Assembly (NCBI GenBank): GCA_964617695.1 | Contig: CAZTYW010000027.1 | Coordinates: 1 to 26,525, forward strand | Reading direction: 5' to 3' | From: CAZTYW01 sp964617695 | GTDB taxonomy: Bacteria; Chloroflexota; Dehalococcoidia; UBA2247; RBG-13-53-26 | Length of the DNA: 26,525 nt | Shown: positions 7,598 to 13,921 of the stretch, one piece after another | How positions within the stretch are numbered: the stretch's first letter is position 1 | Layout: the number at the start of each line of letters is the position of its first letter | The notes under the pieces: model-generated | Databases searched by the model: none | What the model was told of the DNA's origin: nothing | Seen by the model: the letters and a program-made list of their open reading frames with translations, nothing else | Made by a program: the position numbers and the translations under genes

Positions 7598-8506
7598 CTA
7601 TAGCCTTTGCAGGTACTTGTGCGCCGCAAGCGCCGCCTTGGCCCCCTCTCCAGCAGCAACGACTATCTGTTTCTCGGGCACGTCGGTCACGTCCCCGGCA
7701 GCAAAAAGGCCGGGGATGCCCGTTTCACACCCACAGTTGACTTCAATTTCACCCAGGCTGTTGAGCTTTGCTATGCCTGTTGCGGTCTCCGAGTTAGGTA
7801 TGAGCCCTATCTCGACGAAAATGCCGGAGACCTCCAGCTTTTTCTCTCCACCGGTCTTCAACTCCTTGATGGTGACGGTCTCAACGCTGTTTGTGCCGTC
7901 TATCTGCACCACCTCGTGTTCCAGAAACATGGACAGGTTCGGAGCGCCCTTCACTCTCTCAACAAGTATCGGGTCCCCTGTCAGCGGCATAAGGGACACA
8001 AGGAAGACCTGGTCTGCTATCTTGACCATATCAGCCACGGCTTCCAGGGCAGAATTGCCACCGCCAATAATGGCCACTTTCTGATCAGCAAACAGCGGTC
8101 CATCGCATATGGCGCAGTAGGTGACACCCCTCCCCTTCAACCTCTCTTCCCCAGGGACATTCAGCTGTCGCGGCCGTTTGCCCGTGGCAATTATCACCGC
8201 CCTTGCCTCATACCGCTCCCCGCCATCTGTCTCGATCTCGAATTGGCCATCGATTCGGGTCAACCGTACAACGGCCTGGCCTATCTTCCGGTCCAACGGA
8301 AACTGAGCCACCTGCTTTTCGAATTTGTCTATCAACTCAGGGCCCTCAATGTACTGGTAGCCCATGTAGTTCTCGACATCGAGAGTCCACAGCACCTGGC
8401 CGCCAAGATCCCTGGTCAGCAGGAGCGCATTTATCCTCTTCCTCGCCGAATAAACGGCCGCAGTGATACCTGCCGGGCCGCCACCGACGATAAGCAAGTC
8501 ATACAT
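7598..8506 (-). CDS. trxB: Thioredoxin reductase-family flavoprotein, AhpF-like in its nucleotide site
   Basis: The 302-residue flavoprotein has the FAD motif GGGPAG (8-13), the redox-active disulfide CAIC (131-134), the second Rossmann motif GGGNSA (148-153) and the C-terminal AAGDVTD FAD segment. It would reduce a thioredoxin- or glutaredoxin-like partner, probably the CPYC protein encoded just upstream (39 bp away). The NADPH 2'-phosphate motif of classical TrxB (HRRxxxR) is absent: residues 170-184 read VSLMPLTGDPILVER, which resembles the corresponding part of AhpF. NADH rather than NADPH may therefore be the donor (inference). ATG 8506 is chosen because AAAGGAG lies four bases upstream; the in-frame GTG at 8509 is too close to that site. 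Confidence 0.93.
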   Translation of the reverse strand: MYDLLIVGGGPAGITAAVYSARKRINALLLTRDLGGQVLWTLDVENYMGYQYIEGPELIDKFEKQVAQFPLDRKIGQAVVRLTRIDGQFEIETDGGERYEARAVIIATGKRPRQLNVPGEERLKGRGVTYCAICDGPLFADQKVAIIGGGNSALEAVADMVKIADQVFLVSLMPLTGDPILVERVKGAPNLSMFLEHEVVQIDGTNSVETVTIKELKTGGEKKLEVSGIFVEIGLIPNSETATGIAKLNSLGEIEVNCGCETGIPGLFAAGDVTDVPEKQIVVAAGEGAKAALAAHKYLQRL

Positions 8507-8545
8507 CACACTCCTTTCGCTAGCTCCGGAAATGAGCGGGTGAGG

Positions 8546-8788
8546 CTAGGGTAGCCCCAGTCTCTGCCTCAACTCCGCCTGATCAAAGCCGATTATCATC
8601 TCGCCATCAATCACCAGCACCGGCACTCCCATCTGTCCCGACTTGCTGATCATCTCATACCGAGCCGCTTTGTCCCCGGCCACATCGAAGTCCTGGTACT
8701 GGACCCCGTTGTCTTCCAGCAACTTCCTGGTCATCCTGCAGTAGGGACACGTGGGCGTGGAATAGACCTTCACCTCTTTGGGGCTCAT
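8546..8788 (-). CDS. Glutaredoxin-like (NrdH/YruB-type) small thiol-disulfide protein
   Basis: This 80-residue protein has a thioredoxin fold with the active site TPTCPYCRMTRKLL (C14 and C17), the cis-proline segment GVPVLVIDG and the terminal GFDQAELRQRL typical of NrdH/YruB-type redoxins. Such proteins accept electrons from thioredoxin-reductase-like flavoproteins rather than from glutathione. That fits the reductase gene directly downstream, and the pair may be a functional analogue of the two halves of AhpF. Possible clients are the peroxiredoxin encoded in this block or a ribonucleotide reductase elsewhere. Start is ATG 8788 with GAGGAGGAT upstream. The 54 bp separating it from hsp20 suggest co-transcription. 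Confidence 0.92.
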   Translation of the reverse strand: MSPKEVKVYSTPTCPYCRMTRKLLEDNGVQYQDFDVAGDKAARYEMISKSGQMGVPVLVIDGEMIIGFDQAELRQRLGLP

Positions 8789-8842
8789 TTCATCCTCCTC
8801 GGCTGGGATTGCCCCGCAGGCTGGGAAGCAGGGCAGAACAGA

Positions 8843-9319
8843 TCACGATTTGGATCCAATCTCGATTTTCTTCGGCTTGACTTCCGCGGCTTTAGGCAGG
8901 GTAACCTCCAGGATCCCATCCCGGTAATTAGCCTCAATCTGCTTGCTCTCGACAGCAGTGGGCATGTCAAGGGAGCGGTAGAAGCTGCCATAAGAACGCT
9001 CACAGCAGTAGTAGTCTTCATCCTTGATCTCAGACTCGGCCTTCCGCTCCCCTTTGATGATCAGCGCATCACCCACTACCGATATGTCGATGTCTTCTTT
9101 CCTCATGCCTGGAAGATCAAGCTTGACAACAAACCTGTCCTCTTTCTCGTACATTTCCATAGGGGGCGACCAGCCCCGTTCTTCGCCTGGGAGACGCCGC
9201 CACATCGCAGGGAAGAACGAGCCGAACATACTCTCCATCCCGCGCTCCATCTCCTCCAGTCCCCTGAGCGTCCTTCCGGGCATGAGGCCCCAACTTGGCC
9301 TCCATCTCTCCATCGTCAT
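8843..9319 (-). CDS. hsp20: Hsp20/alpha-crystallin small heat shock protein
   Basis: The 158-residue protein starts at ATG 9319 (MTMERWRPSWGLMPGR), with AAGGAGG eight bases upstream; an in-frame upstream extension has no support. The alpha-crystallin domain covers about residues 50-145. It opens with PPMEMYEKEDRFVVKLDLPG and carries the family signature near its end as DGILEVTLPK. A C-terminal I-E-I (KKIEIGSKS) provides the usual oligomerisation motif. These are ATP-independent holdase chaperones. It sits between the DJ-1/PfpI gene and the glutaredoxin-like gene on the same strand. I saw no CIRCE or HAIR operator in the 211 bp upstream. Confidence 0.95.
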   Translation of the reverse strand: MTMERWRPSWGLMPGRTLRGLEEMERGMESMFGSFFPAMWRRLPGEERGWSPPMEMYEKEDRFVVKLDLPGMRKEDIDISVVGDALIIKGERKAESEIKDEDYYCCERSYGSFYRSLDMPTAVESKQIEANYRDGILEVTLPKAAEVKPKKIEIGSKS

Positions 9320-9530
9320 CGTTGCTACCTCCTTGTTACCTACCGATTGGTGATGCAAGCCCCACTTCCCAGCCTCAAAGTCCACGTTATGATGGGTCGT
9401 CTGCTCCGCGCCCGACGGCCGGAAAACAATCCCCGCCTGCTGATGCCCTTTCGCCTCACGTTCGTCTCAAGACTCCCAGGACAGGGTCCGGCGAATACGT
9501 CTTCCAGTTCCGCCTCCAGAGAGCCATACC

Positions 9531-10052
9531 CTAGCCCGCCAGAGCTTCGATTATCGCCTTATTGAACCTGGGTAGATCCGCTGGTTTGCGCGAGGTGATG
9601 AGATTCCCATCCCGCACCACTGGTTCGTCGACCCAGTTTGCACCGGCGTTCTTGAGGTCCACCGCCACCGAAGGCCATGAGGTAACACGGCGTCCCCTCA
9701 CAGCATCAGCCGAAATCAGGAGCTGCGGTCCGTGGCAGATAGCCGCAATCAGCTTTCCCGACTCACTCGTCTTCTTCACCAAATCGATCATGGACTGGTG
9801 CAGGCGCATCTTATCCGGAGCATAGCCACCGGGTATAATGACGGCGTCTAAACCATCAGCGCTCACCTTATCGGCTGCGACATCTACTTTTACGGTGGCC
9901 TGGCCCCTTTTGCCCCGGTAGGTGTCCTGCGACCCACTGCCTACTATCAACACCCTGGCGCCGACTTCCTTCATCGCCCTCAGCGGTTCGACAAGCTCTG
10001 AGTCCTCAAAGTCGTCCTCAGCCAGAATGGCAATCTGCTTGCCGTCAAGCAT
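9531..10052 (-). CDS. pfpI: DJ-1/PfpI family protein (class I glutamine amidotransferase-like)
   Basis: The 173-residue protein has the DJ-1/PfpI fold. The N-terminal DDFEDSEL segment carries the family's conserved acidic residue, VIIPGGYAPD follows in the middle, and AAICHGPQLLISA supplies the nucleophile-elbow Cys followed by His. The C-terminus (TSRKPADLPRFNKAIIEAL) is typical of YhbO/PfpI members. Members have been described as intracellular peptidases, deglycases or glyoxalases, and E. coli YhbO contributes to stress resistance, so the exact activity here is open. Start is ATG 10052, with GAGGAGAT seven bases upstream. The gene faces the same way as hsp20 and the redox genes beyond it, with 211 bp between it and hsp20. 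Confidence 0.93.
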   Translation of the reverse strand: MLDGKQIAILAEDDFEDSELVEPLRAMKEVGARVLIVGSGSQDTYRGKRGQATVKVDVAADKVSADGLDAVIIPGGYAPDKMRLHQSMIDLVKKTSESGKLIAAICHGPQLLISADAVRGRRVTSWPSVAVDLKNAGANWVDEPVVRDGNLITSRKPADLPRFNKAIIEALAG

Positions 10053-10463
10053 GCTCTACATCTCCTCGATTCGATTGTGCAGCAAACAGAATCACAGAAT
10101 TGGCTGTCTGAATCCAAGCTGGAGCGAAACTCGGTCAGCGAACCGAGCCAGTCTTCTCATTCTTATCAGGAAGCAGGCAGGCTAGTGGAAGCCAAAAGCA
10201 AACTAAGGGGGGCCGAAACCTTCGCTCCAAGCCACCACACGAGGGAAAAAGGGCAAAAACCTCGCTCCTAGCCCGCCTGCTGGAGGACTCCCCTGGTCAA
10301 CGTCTACGCTCAAAGCGCGCCCCCTGGCACAGGCCAGATGTCATGCCAATACGAACGCCCCTGCCCGGTGTCAACAGGGCCCGGTTCTTTCCGAAGCTAC
10401 TCCCCCAACGTCGCAAATGGCATGGATCGCCAAACCGAGTCATTTCAGGCCTCACAGTTCGCC
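10053..10463. other. 411-bp noncoding stretch between the RAM-domain gene and pfpI
   Basis: No gene is recognisable. A small perfect hairpin (CTCGGT-CAGCGA-ACCGAG, 10131-10148) is followed on the minus strand by TTT and could be a weak terminator. An imperfect direct repeat lies nearby (AAACCTTCGCTCCAAGCC around 10217-10234, AAACCTCGCTCCTAGCCC around 10256-10273). Confidence 0.45.
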
Positions 10464-10748
10464 TCATTTGACCCGGCGTGCGGTCCGGCGGAGAGGGCCT
10501 GCAACGCCCATCTCCTTTCGCACAGGCAACAGGTAGACGCCATCTACCATGGTCTCTACCGCATCGAAAGCCCGCATCATCAGTTCCCCCAACTCAATTC
10601 GTTCCGATGCCTCCAGAACCATCACCACGTCCGGTGGGCCTTCCAGCATGTCTGCAATCACTACGCCCGGCTTTCCTCGGAGAGCTTGAGCCACCTCGTC
10701 AGACTTGCCTTCTACCACGTCCAGTAGCACATAGACCCTGGCGCACAT
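10464..10748 (-). CDS. Stand-alone Lrp/AsnC ligand-binding (RAM) domain protein
   Basis: This 94-residue protein has the alternating beta-alpha pattern of the Lrp/AsnC C-terminal effector domain: ARVYVLLDVVEGKSDEVAQAL, then GVVIADMLEGPPDVVMVLEA, then a helix and a final strand VDGVYLLPVRK. There is no helix-turn-helix, so it cannot bind DNA by the usual route. Stand-alone RAM domains form oligomers and are thought to bind small molecules such as amino acids, or to pair with full-length Lrp proteins. Start is ATG 10748 with GGAGG ten bases upstream. It lies 252 bp beyond the response regulator gene on the same strand. The last 15 residues are basic and probably disordered. Confidence 0.8.
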   Translation of the reverse strand: MCARVYVLLDVVEGKSDEVAQALRGKPGVVIADMLEGPPDVVMVLEASERIELGELMMRAFDAVETMVDGVYLLPVRKEMGVAGPLRRTARRVK

Positions 10749-10892
10749 CCCGCTTCAGCCTCCCATCACGCCTTAGACTCCCCCACACAGCGGCAGGGTC
10801 ATTTGGTATCCGACATGAGCCAGTCACTGCAGCGCCGACAAGGGCATTCGGAGAGAAGCGCAGCGCAATGATAATGGGCCAGGAGTGAAGAA

Positions 10893-10931
10893 GTCATAAA
10901 ATGGGAAGTAAAAAGATTAAAAAGTTATGAC
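10893..10931. repeat. Inverted repeat in an AT-rich patch
   Basis: GTCATAA (10893-10899) and TTATGAC (10925-10931) are perfect inverted copies 25 bp apart in an unusually AT-rich patch of this GC-rich window. It lies upstream of the RAM-domain gene, so it may be an operator or promoter region. Confidence 0.35.
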
Positions 10932-10957
10932 ATTCGGGAGAGAGGTCCCAGACGAGG

Positions 10958-11001
10958 GCTTCAGATACGTCCCTTCAGGTAGGGCGGTCCGTGTCTGAAG
11001 C
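10958..11001. repeat. Inverted repeat at the 3' end of the response regulator gene
   Basis: GCTTCAGATAC (10958-10968) and GTGTCTGAAGC (10991-11001) pair over 11 bp with one G-T wobble and a 22-nt loop, starting at the stop codon of the response regulator. There is no T-run directly after it, so a terminator role is only possible. Confidence 0.4.
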
Positions 11002-11696
11002 TAAGAGGGCTGGTCTATGATGTAGCCTGCCTTGGGAATGGTGCGAATTAGCTTCGGGCTCCGTGGATCTTCCTCCAGCTTGTTCCTCAGCCGGCTAATC
11101 CACGTTCTGAGTATCTGGATGTCATCACGGTACTCGGGTCCCCAGACTCTGCTGAGGAGCTCCTCATACAGCATCAGGCGACCAGCATTGCGCGCCATTT
11201 CACTGAGCAGAAGCCATTCGATCTGCGTCAGATACTTCCTCTCACCGCCGACCACGGCAGTACGCTTGTTGAAATCGAAGGTCACACCCCCTGAACGAAA
11301 AAGCTGCGACGTCTTTCGCCTGTCGGGGGGCTCGAGTCGACGTCTTACGGCTTCGATCCTGGCTACCAGCTCATCGGGATTGAATGGCTTCGGCAAGTAG
11401 TCGTCGGCACCCAGGCTAAGACCCTTTATCTTGTCAGCATCCTCACCTTTGGCACTCAGAATGATGACCGGGATGGTGGAGAAACTGCGCAGGTGTCTCA
11501 GTACCTCAAAGCCGTCCATGTGAGGCATGAGCAGATCAAGCACTATCAGATCGGGCTCTTGACCCTGGGCCTGCTCCAGGGCCTCAGTTCCGCCACTGGC
11601 GACCAGCACATGATAGCCCGAGGCCCTCAGCTTCGACCTCAGGAAGTTGAGAATTCGTTCCTCGTCGTCGACTATCAACACGCGAAACTGTTTCAC
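11001..11696 (-). CDS. OmpR/PhoB-family response regulator
   Basis: The 231-residue protein has a receiver domain (about residues 1-120: FRVLIVDDEE acidic pocket, phosphoacceptor Asp in LIVLDLLMPHMDG, switch Ser in VIILSAKGE, Lys in DDYLPKPF). A winged-helix DNA-binding domain follows (about 135-230, with LTQIEWLLLSEMARN and WISRLRNKLEEDP, ending RTIPKAGYII). GTG 11696 is preferred because GGAG lies upstream at a normal distance and the promoter candidate (11728-11756) puts the transcript start near 11721; a longer reading from 11756 would begin inside that promoter. The expected partner histidine kinase is missing. Only a C-terminal kinase fragment on the opposite strand lies nearby (11874-12024). 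Targets are unknown. Confidence 0.94.
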   Translation of the reverse strand: MKQFRVLIVDDEERILNFLRSKLRASGYHVLVASGGTEALEQAQGQEPDLIVLDLLMPHMDGFEVLRHLRSFSTIPVIILSAKGEDADKIKGLSLGADDYLPKPFNPDELVARIEAVRRRLEPPDRRKTSQLFRSGGVTFDFNKRTAVVGGERKYLTQIEWLLLSEMARNAGRLMLYEELLSRVWGPEYRDDIQILRTWISRLRNKLEEDPRSPKLIRTIPKAGYIIDQPS

Positions 11697-11727
11697 AAAT
11701 CCGCTCCGATGGATATTCCATACCCCA

Positions 11728-11756
11728 ATAGTAAGGCGGTAGCTGATGGCCGTCAA
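11728..11756 (-). promoter_or_regulatory. sigma70-type promoter for the response regulator gene
   Basis: Minus strand: TTGACG (11756-11751), 17 bp, TACTAT (11733-11728). The transcript would start near 11721, leaving a 25-nt leader to GTG 11696. Confidence 0.55.
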
Positions 11757-11780
11757 AGCCCCTCAGCAGGCAGAGCACAT

Positions 11781-11809
11781 TTGACTCTATGCCCGGCGGC
11801 ACATATGAA
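11781..11809 (+). promoter_or_regulatory. Promoter candidate pointing into the histidine kinase fragment
   Basis: Plus strand: TTGACT (11781-11786), 17 bp, TATGAA (11804-11809). It would transcribe rightward across the kinase fragment, divergently from the response regulator. Weak-to-moderate match. Confidence 0.3.
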
Positions 11810-11873
11810 ACGTCTTTGACATACTTTGGCACACTAACAGCACCATCATATTGTCCTTACAAACTGGAGGACC

Positions 11874-12076
11874 GGAGGCTCGATGGGTCCAGGGGGGGCC
11901 GGCCTGGGGTTGCCAGTGTGTCGAAGGCTGGTTGAGGCCCGCGGCGGCCGCATCTGGGTGGGGTCCGTGCAGGGCCGCGGCTCCACGTTCTACTTTACGC
12001 TGCCCCTGGGAGCCAAGGCTGTCCAGCCACCGTTTCCCTCCGCAGGGCAACCGCCGGCGTCCGCTGCAAAAGTAGC
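11874..12076 (+). pseudogene. Histidine kinase C-terminal (HATPase) fragment
   Basis: The plus strand reads GGAGLGLPVCRRLVEARGG followed by RIWVGSVQGRGSTFYFTLPL. This is the G2 box and last strands of a HATPase_c domain and the normal C-terminal end of a sensor histidine kinase. Everything upstream of the G2 box (sensor, HisKA, N and G1 boxes) is missing: the frame is closed by a TAA at about 11831, and the residues directly before the match are not kinase-like. Homology ends near 12024, although the frame stays open to 12299, antisense to the next gene. It abuts a response regulator on the opposite strand, which suggests a broken two-component pair left by rearrangement, or a chimeric join. 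No independent function is expected. Confidence 0.7.
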
Positions 12077-12101
12077 GGGGTGCGTCTCCACAGCGACCCA
12101 G

Positions 12102-12407
12102 TCAGACTACCCTGATCTCTATTCTCAGGTTGTCCACGCTGTCTACGCCTTTGAGACAGGAGGCCATGGCGGTTACCGTGTTGACGATGATGTCATTGGG
12201 GAAAGGAGTCAGAGGAACTTCATTGCCGTTGACGACGATGCGGACGTCACCTTGCTCCAGGTGGAGATCGAGGGTCTGCATACCCTCGGCACCCTTTAGC
12301 GTCCGAACTGCCCCTGCAACTGTGCGGGCCAGGAACTCTTCCACGAAAGGATTCAACTCAACTGATGCGCCGTTGATCCACAGATTCGCCTCGAAGCTTT
12401 CCTTCAT
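12102..12407 (-). CDS. Small protein with two copies of an NGxxVxLxPF...LKG module, unknown function
   Basis: I do not recognise a named family. The 101-residue protein is built from two ungapped copies of one module. Copy 1 (residues 9-50) starts LWINGASVELNPF and copy 2 (57-98) starts IVVNGNEVPLTPF, with a 48-residue period. Twelve of 42 aligned positions are identical: N-G, V, L, P-F, T-V, L-K-G and a late Leu. Each copy looks like beta-hairpin, helix, beta-strand. There is no signal peptide and only one Cys (C84). It is the last gene of an apparent operon with the ferritin-like and Rieske genes, 51 bp after the latter. GGAGG lies about 12 bases before ATG 12407. A role linked to those redox proteins is inferred from position only. 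Confidence 0.75.
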   Translation of the reverse strand: MKESFEANLWINGASVELNPFVEEFLARTVAGAVRTLKGAEGMQTLDLHLEQGDVRIVVNGNEVPLTPFPNDIIVNTVTAMASCLKGVDSVDNLRIEIRVV

Positions 12408-12458
12408 CTGTTGTACGTCCCTCCTGTGCTGCCCCGGGCAGCGGGTCGCCGCAGGGCG

Positions 12459-12809
12459 CTACATCTCTGCCAGAATCGATTCCCCTTGAACCGTCACCCT
12501 GTACGTTGAGAGCTGGTGGGGGCGCTTCACAACCCTGGCCACCGCCGCCAGCGGACCCGGGAAGCTGGTCCAGCGTAGCACACGACCATCTCTCAAGTCG
12601 AACTGCGAGCCGTGCCGCGGGCAGGTGACAATGGACGCCTCCAGCCTGCCCGCCGAAAGCATGGCTGCCATGTGCGGGCACCGGTTGTCAGCCGCATAGT
12701 ACCTCTCCCCAACCCGGGCCAGCAATATGTTACGCCCTTCCACCGTAACCCCCTTCATTCTGCCTTCCGAGAGATCGCCGCTTCTGCCGATTTCCATTAA
12801 CGCACCCAT
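12459..12809 (-). CDS. Rieske-type [2Fe-2S] ferredoxin
   Basis: The 116-residue soluble protein is a Rieske domain with cluster ligands C44 and H46 (NRCPHMAAML) and C63 and H66 (VTCPRHGSQFDL), the CxH-x16-CxxH pattern of Rieske ferredoxins such as those serving dioxygenases or nitrite reductase small subunits. No oxygenase or nitrite reductase is encoded nearby, so it probably carries electrons for another partner. ATG 12809 is chosen because GGGAGGGG lies just upstream and a longer frame would overlap the ferritin-like gene. The gene sits 49 bp after that gene and 51 bp before the two-module protein, all on the minus strand, so an operon is likely. Confidence 0.92.
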   Translation of the reverse strand: MGALMEIGRSGDLSEGRMKGVTVEGRNILLARVGERYYAADNRCPHMAAMLSAGRLEASIVTCPRHGSQFDLRDGRVLRWTSFPGPLAAVARVVKRPHQLSTYRVTVQGESILAEM

Positions 12810-12858
12810 TCGCCCCTCCCGACTCAAGCCCCCTGTTGCACCACAGGCCGAGCATTCA

Positions 12859-13701
12859 CTAGCCCCGAGCCTCTCCTTCCCGCAGCAAGTCACTGAATAC
12901 GTCGGCGTGGTACACCTCGTTGTCCCTTATGCGCATCAGAAGGTTCTTCAAACCGCTATCTTCGACTTCTTTCGCGGCACGGTCATACTCGGCGGCCACC
13001 TCCTGCTCGATCTTGATGTCCGCCCGCAGCATGTCGGCTTCGTCTTTCGACCGATCGACCTCGGTATGCTCTATCCTTGGCGTACCCCCGCCGTCCACCA
13101 TCTCTTCGGACAACCATCCAAGATGCTGCATCTCGTTTATGGACTGGTCCTCCATTTCTCTTTTCACGTCTTGCCTGGTGGCCATGTAGCGATGGAAGAG
13201 GTACTGCAGTATCACCGTGTATTCATGCTCGATGCCCCAGTTGAGGATGTGGGCTACCCTGTCCTGGCGCGAGCCCCGCAAGTCCCTGGCGCCCTCCTTT
13301 CGGGCCTTCTCCGCAAAATGTTGAAACTGGCCCCGGTGCGCCCTTTCATCGGAAAGGATCCGCCCCAGCAGTCTTTTGATCCTGGGGTCCTCGATAGCCT
13401 TCATATGCTCCTCGTACATGGCAATGGCGTCATCTTCCTGGAGCAAGTCATTCCTCATCCACTCGGGCACCGACTCACCGCCTTTCCTCATGTCTCCCCG
13501 CGTCAGGCTGGGGACTCCCCCGAGACCGACTATGGTCTCGGCCAGCCAGTCGAAGTGTCTCATCTCGTCCCGTGAAATCGCCTCGATGTCGCAAGCCATC
13601 TCGCCTTCACCCATAGCGTAGGCGTGACCCAGGTACTGGATAATGGCTGCGTGCTCGCCCTCGAGGTCCTTGCTCAGCAAATCAACGATCTTGCCGTTCA
13701 T
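12859..13701 (-). CDS. Double ferritin-like (rubrerythrin/bacterioferritin-type) diiron protein
   Basis: The 280-residue protein consists of two ferritin-like four-helix bundles in tandem. Each has a full set of six diiron ligands with nearly constant offset (143-144 residues): E16, E46, H49, E89, E119, H122 in the first and E160, E190, H193, E232, E262, H265 in the second. Matching segments are EHAAIIQYLGHAY / EYTVILQYLFHRY and DEMRHFDWLAE / NEMQHLGWLSE. Single-domain relatives store iron or scavenge peroxide; the exact role of a fused pair is unknown. There is no rubredoxin domain, but a Rieske ferredoxin gene follows 49 bp downstream and could exchange electrons. Start is ATG 13701 with GGGAGGG upstream; a promoter candidate lies at 13812-13840. 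Confidence 0.9.
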   Translation of the reverse strand: MNGKIVDLLSKDLEGEHAAIIQYLGHAYAMGEGEMACDIEAISRDEMRHFDWLAETIVGLGGVPSLTRGDMRKGGESVPEWMRNDLLQEDDAIAMYEEHMKAIEDPRIKRLLGRILSDERAHRGQFQHFAEKARKEGARDLRGSRQDRVAHILNWGIEHEYTVILQYLFHRYMATRQDVKREMEDQSINEMQHLGWLSEEMVDGGGTPRIEHTEVDRSKDEADMLRADIKIEQEVAAEYDRAAKEVEDSGLKNLLMRIRDNEVYHADVFSDLLREGEARG

Positions 13702-13726
13702 CTGTCCCTCCCCCAGTGCGTCTTTG

Positions 13727-13748
13727 GCTGGCTCCGGCCAAAGCCAGC
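13727..13748. promoter_or_regulatory. Hairpin in the leader of the ferritin-like gene
   Basis: GCTGGCT (13727-13733) and AGCCAGC (13742-13748) form a perfect 7-bp stem with an 8-nt loop, about 25 nt upstream of the start codon and inside the predicted leader. It may be a regulatory structure or operator. Confidence 0.35.
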
Positions 13749-13811
13749 GGCGCCTCGTGTCTCCATGAACCAGCCATACGTTCGACCGGTTCGCTCGCCC
13801 CTACGCCAAGA

Positions 13812-13840
13812 AGTCTAGTGCAAGGAACAGGCCAGTTCAA
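13812..13840 (-). promoter_or_regulatory. sigma70-type promoter for the ferritin-Rieske operon
   Basis: Minus strand: TTGAAC (13840-13835), 17 bp, TAGACT (13817-13812). The transcript would start near 13805, about 100 nt ahead of ATG 13701. Confidence 0.45.
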
Positions 13841-13921
13841 GACTGCGGAGGTCGCTTTTCTGTGAGAATGCGCACACCAGGCAATGCGGCGCCTGTCGAG
13901 AGTCAGAGCCGGAGACGAGAC

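Noticed and set aside
7607..8554. A 315-codon plus-strand open frame
   Set aside because: It is antisense to the thioredoxin reductase gene and has no motifs.
12727..13575. A 282-codon plus-strand open frame
   Set aside because: It is antisense to the double ferritin-like gene, whose ligands are all conserved on the minus strand.
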